A stretch of DNA of 64,000 nt from Planctomycetaceae bacterium (GTDB lineage Bacteria; Planctomycetota; Planctomycetia; Planctomycetales; Planctomycetaceae). Location of the stretch: NCBI GenBank assembly GCA_018699955.1, contig JABISG010000090.1, forward strand, positions 62,001 through 126,000. The letters are read 5' to 3'. Shown piece by piece: positions 53,006 through 62,008 of the stretch. Numbering within the stretch: the first letter of the stretch is position 1; each line of letters starts with the position of its first letter. The notes below the pieces were generated by a model. It saw nothing but the letters and a program-made list of their open reading frames with translations, did not search any database and had not been told where the DNA came from. The position numbers were made by a program, and so were the translations under genes.

Positions 53006-53524
53006 ATGCCTGATTTGCAGACGGATAACAAAACGGCGATTGATCCTCCGCCGGCGCGGTTCTGGACTCTTCGCCGGCGATTGCTGATCGCGGGAATCGT
53101 CGTCGCCGGCGTGGTGGCGATATGGTACGTCCGCCTGCCAGCGCCGCTGACAACTGCAGAGACGAAGCTCGTGGGAACGTGGACGCTTCCGATGCCGCCG
53201 AACCCGTCGCCGAAAGCGGTTCAGCAGATTTTTGAAATGCGTGCCGACCACACGCTCATCGAATATCGCCGACCGGTTGCGACCGGCGTGAAGTCGATCA
53301 GCCGTAAAGGAAGCTGGCGGCTCGAAGAGGGAACGCTGGTGTGGGAAACCCAGCCGCAGGATGTCTGGAAACGGGTCGTCAGCGTGATGGACGGTGCCAA
53401 AAGGTTAAAGTCCTTCTACATCATCCGCATGCGGTATCTGGGTTGTGAAGACGACGCGTTCCAAGTCGAGGGCAGCGACGGATCACCGGCGACGTTTGAA
53501 CGGTTTGGGGATGATCCGCAGTGA
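53006..53524 (+). CDS. Small membrane-anchored protein of unknown function
   Basis: A 172-residue protein with one transmembrane helix (RRLLIAGIVVAGVVAIWYV, ~25-43) after a polar N terminus. A beta-rich soluble domain follows ('KLVGTWTLPMPPNPSPKAVQQIFEMRADHTLIEYRRP', 'KGSWRLEEGTLVWETQP', 'DDAFQVEGSDGSPATFERFGD'), a lipocalin-like pattern of the 'GTW....DGT' type. It lies 18 bp after the ceramidase-like gene on the same strand, so it is probably the third gene of that operon. GGTGAG precedes the ATG. Confidence 0.72.
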   Translation: MPDLQTDNKTAIDPPPARFWTLRRRLLIAGIVVAGVVAIWYVRLPAPLTTAETKLVGTWTLPMPPNPSPKAVQQIFEMRADHTLIEYRRPVATGVKSISRKGSWRLEEGTLVWETQPQDVWKRVVSVMDGAKRLKSFYIIRMRYLGCEDDAFQVEGSDGSPATFERFGDDPQ

Positions 53525-53675
53525 ATCCGTCATGTTGAATTTGGATCGGAATGCTGCTGAAAAATTCGGCGGTCTATGCGATAATGTATGGGAACATTCT
53601 GTTTTTGTGAAATCGTACTTTGGTTGAACCCAGTTCGATGAAATTTAGACGTTGTGCCTCTCACTGATCAGTAAT

Positions 53676-54473
53676 ATGACAAAGATCAAAATTGCTTTCA
53701 TCGATGACGCTACTGGCGAGTCAATCGCCGTCACTGAAATGCCGACATCCGACCTACCAGAGTCATTCGAAGTTGACACAACTCTCCACATCGGCAACGA
53801 GGAATGGAGCATTGTTGATGCCCAGCCAATGACTCGGGACGCATACACAAAATCCAAGACTCTGACTTTGCGACTTCGTCGCATCGAATTGATGGCCCTT
53901 GGAGATATCCTGTATAGTTTGCCGTCTATTTGCGATGCAATTCCTTGCGTAGAAGATCAGCAACTTTCCGGTAGTGAATTCGCTCTTGCAGAGGACGATT
54001 GGCGGCAATTTGAGTTCGTTTCCAACGAGCTGGCCCCCGTTGTTGACGAAGAAATCGAAAAGATTCGGCTTATTCACGAAAACGAGGCGGCTGAATTCGG
54101 CTGGCAAGAAATCCATGTTAGAGCAAATCCCGAATTGCCACTCACCTGCATACTCACATTGGCTGATCTAGCAGATTCGTTGAACGCACCCTGCGAATCA
54201 GTCGGCGTAACGTTTCACGGCCAGCGGTCACAGATCGCCAACGGCTATGCGTTCCGAACAGATGATCTGACGCTCTACGGCGTCGCTCCAAACGGCAACG
54301 TTCAGACAATTGCGTTAGACCAATATGCGGATGCGTCTCCCGGTGCCGAATCGATCAATCGACTCAAAACGATCGCCCACGATTTAAGGCTTGATCTGGT
54401 GTATTGGTGTCGTTGCGTAAGGGTCGGACCAGATGATCCATTTTTCGTTTCGCTGTTGGCCGACACGAACTAA
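53676..54473 (+). CDS. Uncharacterised cytoplasmic protein of accessory type
   Basis: A 265-residue soluble acidic protein (MTKIKIAFIDDATGESIAV at the start) without a recognised domain or signal peptide. Beta segments dominate the first 80 residues ('TSDLPESFEVDTTLHIGNEEWSIVDAQPMTRDAYTKSKTLTLRLRRI'), with helical, Glu-rich parts later and a mixed C terminus. The codon mixture is richer in A and T than most neighbours. It lies just upstream of a KptA gene in the same direction. The absence of close family signatures and its position point to an accessory gene. The ribosome site is weak. Confidence 0.6.
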   Translation: MTKIKIAFIDDATGESIAVTEMPTSDLPESFEVDTTLHIGNEEWSIVDAQPMTRDAYTKSKTLTLRLRRIELMALGDILYSLPSICDAIPCVEDQQLSGSEFALAEDDWRQFEFVSNELAPVVDEEIEKIRLIHENEAAEFGWQEIHVRANPELPLTCILTLADLADSLNAPCESVGVTFHGQRSQIANGYAFRTDDLTLYGVAPNGNVQTIALDQYADASPGAESINRLKTIAHDLRLDLVYWCRCVRVGPDDPFFVSLLADTN

Positions 54474-54592
54474 CACGGTGTCGTACCGGATGCCGCGCCA
54501 ATCAACACAGAATTGTACAAGCGGTTTGGGCCTTTTTGCACCGTTCTCGAACATCTGACGAATCGGCTGGTCAATCGCAGCCTCACGAGTGC

Positions 54593-55138
54593 ATGAACAA
54601 GAATCTCATCTCTACTAGCAAGTTCCTCAGCCTAATTCTCAGGCACAAGCCCGAGACGATTGGCATGCAACTTGACGCGGATGGTTGGCTGGACATCAAC
54701 TCTCTGATCGAGAATGCGAACAAACGTGGCAACAACATCTCGCTCGAATTGCTGCACGAAGTTGTTGCCGCCAACGACAAACAGCGATTCGCCCTCAGCG
54801 AAAACGGTCTTCGTATTCGCGCCAATCAGGGACACAGTCTACCGGATATCGATTTGCGTTTACTGCCGACGACTCCGCCGAACCTGCTCTTCCACGGCAC
54901 TGTCGCCCAGTTTCTTCCATCCATTCGTGAACAGGGATTACAAAAGCGGTCACGAAATCACGTTCACCTATCGTCCGACCAGGAAACTGCGACGAAGGTT
55001 GGCATGCGCCGCGGTAAGCCGGTTGTCCTCTCAATCGCCAGTGCTGACATGCACAATGCTGGGTACCGATTCTTTCTGTCAGCGAATCATGTGTGGCTGG
55101 TCGATTCAGTTCCCATTGAGTTCATCGAATTTCCGTAG
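54593..55138 (+). CDS. kptA: RNA 2'-phosphotransferase, KptA/Tpt1 family
   Basis: This 181-residue protein matches the Tpt1/KptA family at the expected length. Known family: it removes an internal 2'-phosphate from RNA with NAD+ as acceptor. The catalytic tetrad is all present: Arg17-His18 (LILRHKPE), Arg65 (KQRFAL) and Arg139/140 (VGMRRGKPVVL). NAD-binding 'RIRANQGHS' (~74-82), 'LFHGT' (100-103) and 'RNHVHLSSDQETA' (121-133) are intact. Many bacteria carry kptA with no known RNA substrate. It lies next to an unknown gene in a small accessory-like patch. Start is the ATG at 54593. Confidence 0.93.
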   Translation: MNKNLISTSKFLSLILRHKPETIGMQLDADGWLDINSLIENANKRGNNISLELLHEVVAANDKQRFALSENGLRIRANQGHSLPDIDLRLLPTTPPNLLFHGTVAQFLPSIREQGLQKRSRNHVHLSSDQETATKVGMRRGKPVVLSIASADMHNAGYRFFLSANHVWLVDSVPIEFIEFP

Positions 55139-55335
55139 GCCAAACTCCATCTATCACGCCGTGGGGGCATCAAGAAACTCATTTTCTCAAAAAGTTTCCC
55201 CATCATCCAAAACCCATCCCTACCCAAACACTCGCGATTTTGGCAAACTAAGAAGATGGGGAACCACCATTTTGTCCGCTCTGCGGCGGGACGCTGGACG
55301 ATGGGATCTCTCCGCTTCTTTTCTCGCAGGCACTG

Positions 55336-55956
55336 ATGTTTACCGGGTTGGTTGAAGGACGAGGCACGATTCGGGAAATCCGATCGGACGGGACAGCGGT
55401 GCGGCTGGTGGTGGAAGCGCCTGCGGAGTTGGACGGCCGAGTCGAAGGTGATCTGCTCTGCCAGTTGGGCGACAGCGTGGCCATCAACGGTTGCTGCCTG
55501 ACGGTTGTCGAGGTCGACGGCAATTGCTGGGCATTTGAAGCCGGGGCGGAGACGCTGTCGAAAACGAACCTCGGGAAATTGGCCGAGGGTGACCCGGTGA
55601 ATCTGGAACGTCCGCTTCCCGCCGGTGGCCGATTGGGCGGGCACTTCGTGCAGGGACACGTTGACGGTGTCGGCACTGTCGAATCGGTCCAGCGGGACGG
55701 CGAGTGGGTGACGATGTGGTTTCGCGTCCCCGCCGAGTTGGGCCGGCAGATGGTGACAAAAGGCTCGGTGACGATTGACGGCGTCAGCCTGACGCTGGTC
55801 GATGTCGAGCCGGAACGATTCAGCGTCGCATTGATTCCGCATACCCTCGATGTCACAACGCTCGGCGTGCGACAGCCGGGCGATGCGGTCAACATCGAGA
55901 CCGACATTCTGGGCAAGTACGTTCTCAAATTCATGGAAGCCGCAAACGGCCAATGA
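55336..55956 (+). CDS. ribE: Riboflavin synthase alpha subunit
   Basis: This 206-residue enzyme joins two 6,7-dimethyl-8-ribityllumazine molecules into riboflavin plus a pyrimidinedione. The family start MFTGLVEGRG is intact. Two lumazine-binding barrels of ~97 residues repeat the pattern: the first has 'GDSVAINGCCLTVV' and the second 'KGSVTIDGVSLTLVDVEPERF', and 'GGHFVQGHVDGVG' links them. It works as a homotrimer. Length equals the usual size. Its stop overlaps the start of ksgA (ATGA), so the two are translationally coupled. No other riboflavin gene is visible in the window. Confidence 0.96.
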   Translation: MFTGLVEGRGTIREIRSDGTAVRLVVEAPAELDGRVEGDLLCQLGDSVAINGCCLTVVEVDGNCWAFEAGAETLSKTNLGKLAEGDPVNLERPLPAGGRLGGHFVQGHVDGVGTVESVQRDGEWVTMWFRVPAELGRQMVTKGSVTIDGVSLTLVDVEPERFSVALIPHTLDVTTLGVRQPGDAVNIETDILGKYVLKFMEAANGQ

Positions 55957-56888
55957 AATCACACGAACGACAAACCCGTTCCTATTTGATGAAGCTGTTT
56001 CAGAAGAAGGGCTTTCATCCGCAGACCCATCTCGGCCAGAATTTCCTGATCGATCTGAACATCGTCGAGTACATCGTCAGTCGCGCCGAAGTTTGCCCCG
56101 ATGATGTTGTGCTGGAAATTGGTGCGGGTACCGGCGGCATGAGTACCTACCTGGCCGAGGAGGCAGCCGCATTGATTTCGGTCGAAGTTGACCAGAACAT
56201 GCACGGCCTCGCCTCCGAGGCGTTGGCACCATACGACAACGTCACGCTGCTGAAATGCGACGCGCTGGCGAACAAAAACACTTTGTCGAGCGAAGTGCTG
56301 GACGTGGTGCAAAGCAAGTTGGACGCAGCCCCCGAGCGGCGGCTCGTGTTGGTTTCCAATCTGCCTTACAACATTGCCACGCCGGTCATCTCAAATCTGG
56401 TGGCGACCGATTTGCCCTGGATACGGATGGTGGTGACCATTCAATTGGAACTGGGCGAACGGATGGTCGCCAAACCCTCGACCAGCGATTACAGCGCACT
56501 TTCGGTTTGGCTGCAGGCACAATGCGGGGTGAATATTCTCAAGACGCTCGGCCCGACGGTTTTCTGGCCGCGACCGAAAGTGAACTCCGCCATCGTGCAA
56601 CTACTTCCCAACAAGCAGAAACGCGAAACGATTCGGGATCGCGCATTCTTTCACGATTTTGTGCGGCGGTTATTCCATCAGCGACGCAAATTACTGCGAA
56701 GCATGATGGTCTCGATGTATCGCAAGCAGTTGACGAAACCGGAGATGGACGCGATTCTTGAATCGTTGGAACTCAAGAGTACCGCGCGAGCCGAGGAACT
56801 GGCTCCCCATGTGTTGGTGAAGTTGGCCAACAGCGTGCAGGCAGCAATTGGGGTGTCGAAGATGGTGAATGATGATGCGGGAGGTTAA
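55953..56888 (+). CDS. ksgA: 16S rRNA (adenine1518/1519-N6)-dimethyltransferase
   Basis: This 311-residue enzyme dimethylates two adenines at the 3' end of 16S rRNA during small-subunit assembly, using S-adenosylmethionine. Signatures: HLGQNFLID (27-34), motif I LEIGAGTGGMSTYL, 'ISVEVDQ', the catalytic NLPYNIATPV, and 'VFWPRPKVNSAIV'. It is a little longer than E. coli KsgA (273), with a C-terminal extension. The ATG overlaps the ribE stop by four bases. A hairpin (56899-56920) follows the stop, and guaB begins about 100 bp further on. Confidence 0.95.
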   Translation: MKSHERQTRSYLMKLFQKKGFHPQTHLGQNFLIDLNIVEYIVSRAEVCPDDVVLEIGAGTGGMSTYLAEEAAALISVEVDQNMHGLASEALAPYDNVTLLKCDALANKNTLSSEVLDVVQSKLDAAPERRLVLVSNLPYNIATPVISNLVATDLPWIRMVVTIQLELGERMVAKPSTSDYSALSVWLQAQCGVNILKTLGPTVFWPRPKVNSAIVQLLPNKQKRETIRDRAFFHDFVRRLFHQRRKLLRSMMVSMYRKQLTKPEMDAILESLELKSTARAEELAPHVLVKLANSVQAAIGVSKMVNDDAGG

Positions 56889-56898
56889 CACCTCAAAG

Positions 56899-56920
56899 CC
56901 CTCGGGCTGCGGCCCGAGGG
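56899..56920. terminator. 8-bp stem-loop after ksgA
   Basis: CCCTCGGG (56899-56906) pairs with CCCGAGGG (56913-56920) across CTGCGG. The flank CAAAGCC and the CTGCG loop are shared with the hairpin at 59879-59900. Confidence 0.55.
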
Positions 56921-56987
56921 ATCGGACGCCCACGCAGGAGCGTGGAAACGAGCAATAGACAAACGGCAGTGGGTGGGAGAAAACACA

Positions 56988-58475
56988 ATGGAAGATCGAA
57001 TCGTCTGCAATGGAATCACGTTTGATGATGTGCTGCTTGAACCGGCTTTCAGTGAGGTGGTTCCGTCGGAGGTCACAATTGGTTCGCGGTTAACGCGGAA
57101 CATTCCGCTGAATGTTCCGGTCATCAGCAGTCCGATGGACACGGTGACCGAAAGTGAGATGGCGATTGCGATGGCGCAAGAGGGCGGCATCGGCATCGTT
57201 CACAAGAATATGTCGATCGAACGGCAGTCGCTGGAAGTGGATCGCGTCAAGCGCAGCGAACACGGCGTGATCGTCGATCCAGTGACGCTTCCACCGAACG
57301 CGACCGCTGGTGAAGCTGCCCACATTATGGACGAGCGAAACATCGGCGGTGTTCCGATTACGGAGAATGGGCAACTCAAGGGAATTTTAACGCGCCGCGA
57401 CATGCGGTTCCTCGAATCGAAGGAGACGCGTGTTGAAGATGTCATGACGAAAGAAAAACTCGTCGTTGCCCCGCCCGATACGCGGCTCGTCGATGCAGAA
57501 CGGATTCTGCGGGAAAATAAAGTCGAGAAACTGCTCCTGGTTGACGACGATTATCAATTGCAGGGATTAATCACAATAAAGGACATCGATAAGAATTTAC
57601 GGTTTCCGTTGGCATCGAAAGATTCGCGGGGACGATTGCGAGTCGGTGGTGCGGTGGGCGTGGGAGATTACGAGCGGGCCGGCCAATTGATCGAGACCGG
57701 AGTCGATGTGCTTGTGGTCGATAGTGCTCACGGCCATTCGCGGAATGTGATTGAAACGGTCAAGGAAATCAAGAAGCGGTGGGACATTGACGTCATCGCC
57801 GGCAATGTGGCCACCACCGAAGGAGCCAGAGATCTAATTCTTGCCGGGGCCGACGCCGTCAAAGTGGGAATTGGCCCGGGATCAATTTGCACAACGCGGA
57901 TTATATCCGGTGTGGGTGTCCCACAACTGACGGCAATTTCCAACGCGACGAAAGCGTTGGTCGATAGCGATGTACCGATTATTGCCGACGGGGGAATTCG
58001 ATACAGCGGAGACGTTTGCAAAGCATTGGCAGCCGGGGCTCATACCGTCATGTTGGGGGGGCTGCTGGCGGGGTTGGATGAAAGCCCCGGCGAGATGATT
58101 TTGTATCAAGGCCGTAGTTTCAAGCGATACCGCGGAATGGGATCGCTGGGAGCGATGGTGAAGGGGAGCAGCGAACGCTACCGGCAGGGATCGGCCGAAG
58201 GCGACCCGAAGCGGGCCGGCAAACTGGTGCCCGAAGGTGTTGAAGGACGCGTCCCTTACAAGGGACCACTGAACGCGTTGTTGTATCAACTGACAGGCGG
58301 CTTGCGGGCGGGTATGGGATACTTGGGGACGCAGAGCATTGATGAACTGCGAACCAGCGCCCGATTTATTCGGATTTCAGCGGCTACGGTGAGGGAGAAC
58401 CATCCGCATGACATTGCCATCACACAGGAATCGCCAAACTACACGGCGGAATACTCGCCGGTCGAAGGTGTCTAA
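56988..58475 (+). CDS. guaB: Inosine-5'-monophosphate dehydrogenase
   Basis: A 495-residue enzyme that oxidises IMP to XMP with NAD+, the first step to guanine nucleotides. All hallmarks are present: N-terminal '[21 protein letters not shown]', two CBS domains (~96-207), '[10 protein letters not shown]', the catalytic loop [11 protein letters not shown] with Cys301, and the phosphate loop plus '[13 protein letters not shown]'. Length is typical. The ATG at 56988 has GGGAG 9 bases upstream; a GTG at 56973 is discarded. Its last 68 bases overlap the start of the next gene in a different frame. Confidence 0.97.
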   Translation: MEDRIVCNGITFDDVLLEPAFSEVVPSEVTIGSRLTRNIPLNVPVISSPMDTVTESEMAIAMAQEGGIGIVHKNMSIERQSLEVDRVKRSEHGVIVDPVTLPPNATAGEAAHIMDERNIGGVPITENGQLKGILTRRDMRFLESKETRVEDVMTKEKLVVAPPDTRLVDAERILRENKVEKLLLVDDDYQLQGLITIKDIDKNLRFPLASKDSRGRLRVGGAVGVGDYERAGQLIETGVDVLVVDSAHGHSRNVIETVKEIKKRWDIDVIAGNVATTEGARDLILAGADAVKVGIGPGSICTTRIISGVGVPQLTAISNATKALVDSDVPIIADGGIRYSGDVCKALAAGAHTVMLGGLLAGLDESPGEMILYQGRSFKRYRGMGSLGAMVKGSSERYRQGSAEGDPKRAGKLVPEGVEGRVPYKGPLNALLYQLTGGLRAGMGYLGTQSIDELRTSARFIRISAATVRENHPHDIAITQESPNYTAEYSPVEGV

Positions 58476-59361
58476 TTGCCTACTGGCAACGCTGCTAATT
58501 GCCGCGTCGGCCACGGCGACTTATGCCGATGACGCAGTGAAAGATGACGCAGTGAAACCGGACAGGGCCGGCGCGTCTCCGCTGGAACGACTGAGACTGC
58601 GGTCTCCGTCGAAGCGGTGGGATGCATTGAAACACAGGCTGAAACCGTTCGCGAATCGATCGGCCGCATCGGTCGCGTTTCAGCCGGTCATACTTCCTGT
58701 TCCCAACGAAGCTCCCGTGGTCGCACCAGATGCCGCCGGTAGCGCAGAAATTCCGGCATCGACCCTGCAGGAGTCTGCGCCCGACGAATCTGCACAGGAA
58801 ATACAACCGAACATCGCGGTCCCGACAGCCGGCCATCACATCGAGACGGCAATTGGCGAGATTCTGCCGTACTTCGATTACGAGCCATCGGAAGTCGCCG
58901 CGCAGGAGAAGGACTGCAAGACGATCTGCCCGTGTGCCAACGGGATCGACTGTCGCAAACCAGGCGGAACAAAACCGTGTCCTTGCCCCGAAGACGACAT
59001 CAAGCAACCCTGGATTGTGAAGACATACACGCCGCGTGCATTTGACGAAAAGCCGTTCAACTGGGACGCATCGAATGTCTTTTCATACCCGCTGTACTTT
59101 GAAGACAAGGCGCTCGAGCGATACGGCCACACGCATCTTGCCATTCTGCAACCGTTCATTTCCATCCAACGAGTGGGCGGGCAATTGGCATTGTTGCCCT
59201 ATCAGATGGCGATCAAGCGGCCGCAGCATCACCGGTATGCGTTGGGCTACTATCGGCCCGGCGAATGTGCACCCGGATTGCATTACCAGATTCCACTGAA
59301 TGCCAAAGCCGCATTGGTGCAGGCGAGCGTAATGACCGGTGCTTTTCTGATTTTCCCGTGA
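58408..59361 (+). CDS. Exported protein of unknown function overlapping guaB
   Basis: This 317-residue protein has an Arg-rich n-region and a hydrophobic core ([18 protein letters not shown]) with cleavage near residue 40. The mature part is Pro/Ala-rich, then has a Cys-rich segment ('[27 protein letters not shown]', ~172-198) and a conserved-looking C terminus ('[44 protein letters not shown]'). Start 58408 has a good GGGAGAA site but overlaps guaB by 68 bases. An alternative GTG start at 58468 gives a signal peptide without positive charge. Function unknown; probably envelope-located. A 15-bp repeat codes for a DDAVK duplication. Confidence 0.72.
   Translation: MTLPSHRNRQTTRRNTRRSKVSNCLLATLLIAASATATYADDAVKDDAVKPDRAGASPLERLRLRSPSKRWDALKHRLKPFANRSAASVAFQPVILPVPNEAPVVAPDAAGSAEIPASTLQESAPDESAQEIQPNIAVPTAGHHIETAIGEILPYFDYEPSEVAAQEKDCKTICPCANGIDCRKPGGTKPCPCPEDDIKQPWIVKTYTPRAFDEKPFNWDASNVFSYPLYFEDKALERYGHTHLAILQPFISIQRVGGQLALLPYQMAIKRPQHHRYALGYYRPGECAPGLHYQIPLNAKAALVQASVMTGAFLIFP
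58528..58557 (+). repeat. Perfect 15-bp tandem duplication
   Basis: GATGACGCAGTGAAA occurs twice in direct succession inside the exported-protein gene, adding DDAVK twice just after the signal peptide. It is likely to be strain-variable. Confidence 0.85.
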
Positions 59362-59466
59362 TTCCCAATCGACCGCGAGCTTCGGCGGTTGCATCGTTGT
59401 CGCCTGCCGTGTCTACTGTTGTAAGTCAGACATGATTTCACGCGCAGCAGGAAGGCAGATTCAACG

Positions 59467-59868
59467 ATGCAAGGCGACACTTCGGTCGATCGATCACTGG
59501 CCGACGACATTATCAAGCGGGTGACCGGCTTGATGGTCGAAGCGGAAGATACGGGAAAACCGCTGGAGATTGACCCGTACCGAGCGCAGCTCTTCGAGTT
59601 ATTTGTCACTGCCCACGGTGCCGGCTACCTGGAAGAGGACGCCGAAGTTGATCTCACATCCGACGAACTCTGCCGCGAATTGGCCGATCGCTGGGGCTTA
59701 TCACACGCCGTGCGCGAATCGTCTGCATCTCAACAGAAACTCCCCACGGAACAACTCGCCAAAATGCGATTGTTGTGGTCGGTCATGCGAATGTGGATGG
59801 AATGGACCTACGCCTGGCAGCGCTGGGAAGAATTCCACCACGGCAAACCGCTCGACGGCGCCGAATAA
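59467..59868 (+). CDS. Small helical protein of unknown function
   Basis: A 133-residue soluble protein that is mostly alpha-helical ('SLADDIIKRVTGLMVEAEDTGKPLEIDPYRAQLFELFVTAHGAGYLEED', 'LTSDELCRELADRWGLSHAVRES', 'MRLLWSVMRMWMEWTYAWQRWEEFH'). The C-terminal Trp/Met-rich helix is distinctive. No named family is recognised. The ATG has only a modest upstream site (GGCAGA). It stands between the exported protein and the glycosyltransferase and is followed by a hairpin. Confidence 0.65.
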   Translation: MQGDTSVDRSLADDIIKRVTGLMVEAEDTGKPLEIDPYRAQLFELFVTAHGAGYLEEDAEVDLTSDELCRELADRWGLSHAVRESSASQQKLPTEQLAKMRLLWSVMRMWMEWTYAWQRWEEFHHGKPLDGAE

Positions 59869-59878
59869 AACACCAAAG

Positions 59879-59900
59879 CCGCCGGGCTGCGTCCCGGCGG
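59879..59900. terminator. 8-bp stem-loop between convergent genes
   Basis: CCGCCGGG (59879-59886) pairs with CCCGGCGG (59893-59900), loop CTGCGT. It lies between the small helical gene and the end of the glycosyltransferase gene and can serve both. The flank AAAGCC and loop start CTGCG match the hairpin after ksgA. Confidence 0.6.
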
Positions 59901-59914
59901 AACTTGCTGGTCGA

Positions 59915-61030
59915 TCATTCGCCGATCTCGCCCCAAACACCACATAACGCCCGCGCCGCGGTATCGATATCGAACACCGCCTCGGCGCGATTTCGGGCAG
60001 ACGCCGCCAACCGTTCCCGCAGCACTTCATCGCTCCGAAGCTCGGTTATCGCGGACGACAACAGCGCGGGATCGTTCGGCGGAATCAATCGTGCCGAATT
60101 TCCATCTTCCACAATCTCCGACGTGCCACCGACATCGGTGGCGATAATCGGCAGCCCCGAGGCGGCCGCTTCCAACAACACGCGTCCCAACGGTTCCTGA
60201 TGCGCCGGATGCACGAGCAGATCGGCCTCGTTCATGATTTGTGCAACATCGTCGCGGTAACCGAGCCGATACAATCGGTCGCTGAGACCGGCCGATTCAA
60301 ACCGGGCAATCAGATCACTCTCAAAATCAATGCTCTCCTGCTTCGACGAATTGCGAACTCCCACCAACAGGAAGTGGACGCTGGGCGAATTCCTGGCTGC
60401 GCGAACGGCCGCTTCGGCCAACACATCCTGCCCCTTGCGCAGACCAATCTGTCCGATTGTGGCTACGAGAAACGCGTCGTCGGGTAAACCGAGTTCTCGC
60501 TTCAACTCTCCCGTCGCCGGTCGCGGACAAAACTCTGTGCAGTCAACGCCATTGTAGAGTACGCGCGTTTGTTCGGCGTTGAGATGCTGTGCGATGTGAA
60601 AGTCACGAGTCGCCTCTGAGACCGCAATCGACAGCCGATTGCGGTTCAAGTCATCGACTGCCGCGCGACTCAGTTTGAGGATATCGCGCAGATGCGCTAT
60701 CGTCGGCACGCTGATCCGATCTGCAACCGCTCCGGTCAGCCGCCCCATCGACAGGCTGTTGGCGTGGACAATCTGCGGCGAGACGTCTGCGATCGCACAG
60801 CGCAGATTCTCACAGACAACATCCCGCGGCAAACGCTTGTCGTCACCGTCTCGTAACTGCAGCGGCACCCGCCGGATGCCGCGCGCATCGAGTACCTCGA
60901 TCAACGGACCTGCCGACGGCGCAACGGCAACGAACTCGAACTGCCGACAAACCGGCCGATCCAACACGGCCAGCATCGAACGTTCGCCGCCGTTGAGCGT
61001 GGCGTATTCGAAAACGATCGCAACCCGAAT
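59915..61030 (-). CDS. Family 4 glycosyltransferase with probable near-cognate start codon
   Basis: About 371 residues. The first ATG (60976) would cut the fold inside the family's first strand. In frame upstream, residues IRVAIVFEYATLNGGERS match the usual start ('VALV.E.....GGER'). No ATG, GTG or TTG lies between the stop at 61046 and that point, but ATC (61031-61033) and ATT (61028-61030) follow an AGAGGT site. The C-terminal half has 'VATIGQIGLRKGQDVLAEA' and the donor-site 'HPAHQEPLGRVLLEAAASGLPIIATDVGG', typical of GT4 enzymes, which use nucleotide sugars to build cell-surface glycans. Start uncertain; family is firm. Confidence 0.85.
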   Translation of the reverse strand: MRVAIVFEYATLNGGERSMLAVLDRPVCRQFEFVAVAPSAGPLIEVLDARGIRRVPLQLRDGDDKRLPRDVVCENLRCAIADVSPQIVHANSLSMGRLTGAVADRISVPTIAHLRDILKLSRAAVDDLNRNRLSIAVSEATRDFHIAQHLNAEQTRVLYNGVDCTEFCPRPATGELKRELGLPDDAFLVATIGQIGLRKGQDVLAEAAVRAARNSPSVHFLLVGVRNSSKQESIDFESDLIARFESAGLSDRLYRLGYRDDVAQIMNEADLLVHPAHQEPLGRVLLEAAASGLPIIATDVGGTSEIVEDGNSARLIPPNDPALLSSAITELRSDEVLRERLAASARNRAEAVFDIDTAARALCGVWGEIGE

Positions 61031-61051
61031 GATTTGCGCGACCTCTCAGGT

Positions 61052-61849
61052 TTAGTAACGCGCCAGATCGGCGGTTTCGCGCGATTCGCTGAGCGCACCG
61101 ACGATCCGTTGCGCCTCGGTGATCATCATTTTCAATTCGCTGCCAATTGCCAGGAACTGCCAGCCTTCGGCAATGCGTTGCTCGACGTCTTCGACCGTCT
61201 GCACGTGCAAACCGACCGGCGTGCCGACTTGTTTGCCCATGGCGAGCACGCGCTGCATCATCTCTTCATGTGCTTCGGGTGACGGGTCAACACCGTCAGG
61301 AGTTCGCATTTGCGCTCGCAGATCGACTGGGCCGATGAAGATCGCATCGACGCCCGGCAGGCTGTAGATTTCCTCAGCGTTCTCCACGCCCTGCGGCGAC
61401 TCGGTTTGCAGCACGACCAGGATTTCATCGTTTGCCTGCTGGAAGTATTCTCCTGCCGTGGCATCGAAGTTGATCGAATGCTGTCCGCCACCCAACGAAC
61501 GGTTGCCGACCGGCGGGTACTTGGCGGCGGCAATCGCCGTCTTTGCCTCTTCGACGGTATCGACCATCGGCACCACAATTCCCATCGCCCCAGCATCGAG
61601 GACGCGTTTGATATGCGTGTGATCGCCCTTGGGGACCCTCACCAAAGGCACACAGCCGGCATCGGCAATGGCAGCGAACAACAGCGACGCCTGTTCCCAA
61701 TCGATGGCCGAATGTTCCATGTCGATCGTCAGCCAGGGAAAACCGACACGGGCCATCAGTCGCGTGGCAAACACGTTTCCGAAGGACAACCAAGTGCCAA
61801 CCTGCGGCTCACCAGCTTGCAACGCGGCTTTGACGGGATTCTTCTTCAT
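61052..61849 (-). CDS. HpcH/HpaI family aldolase
   Basis: This 265-residue metal-dependent class II aldolase belongs to the HpcH/HpaI family (2-keto-3-deoxy acid or 4-hydroxy-2-oxo acid aldolases). Visible signatures: '[18 protein letters not shown]', '[25 protein letters not shown]', '[16 protein letters not shown]', '[19 protein letters not shown]' (metal Glu) and '[17 protein letters not shown]' (metal Asp). The typical product is pyruvate plus an aldehyde. Start ATG at 61849 was chosen over the open frame to 61984. It lies 22 bp upstream of the glycosyltransferase on the same strand and may share its transcript. Confidence 0.92.
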   Translation of the reverse strand: MKKNPVKAALQAGEPQVGTWLSFGNVFATRLMARVGFPWLTIDMEHSAIDWEQASLLFAAIADAGCVPLVRVPKGDHTHIKRVLDAGAMGIVVPMVDTVEEAKTAIAAAKYPPVGNRSLGGGQHSINFDATAGEYFQQANDEILVVLQTESPQGVENAEEIYSLPGVDAIFIGPVDLRAQMRTPDGVDPSPEAHEEMMQRVLAMGKQVGTPVGLHVQTVEDVEQRIAEGWQFLAIGSELKMMITEAQRIVGALSESRETADLARY

Positions 61850-62008
61850 CGTACTGTCACTCGATTCGGCTGAGGTCTCACGGTGGGAATTCTGACAACG
61901 ACCGTTAGAATACCCAAAAACAGGCGAAACTGCGAGCGGCTCACAAGATGTCCGGTTGCGGTTCCGCGTCCCCTTGATTCTCACGTGAACTTTTTAACGG
62001 ATATATTC

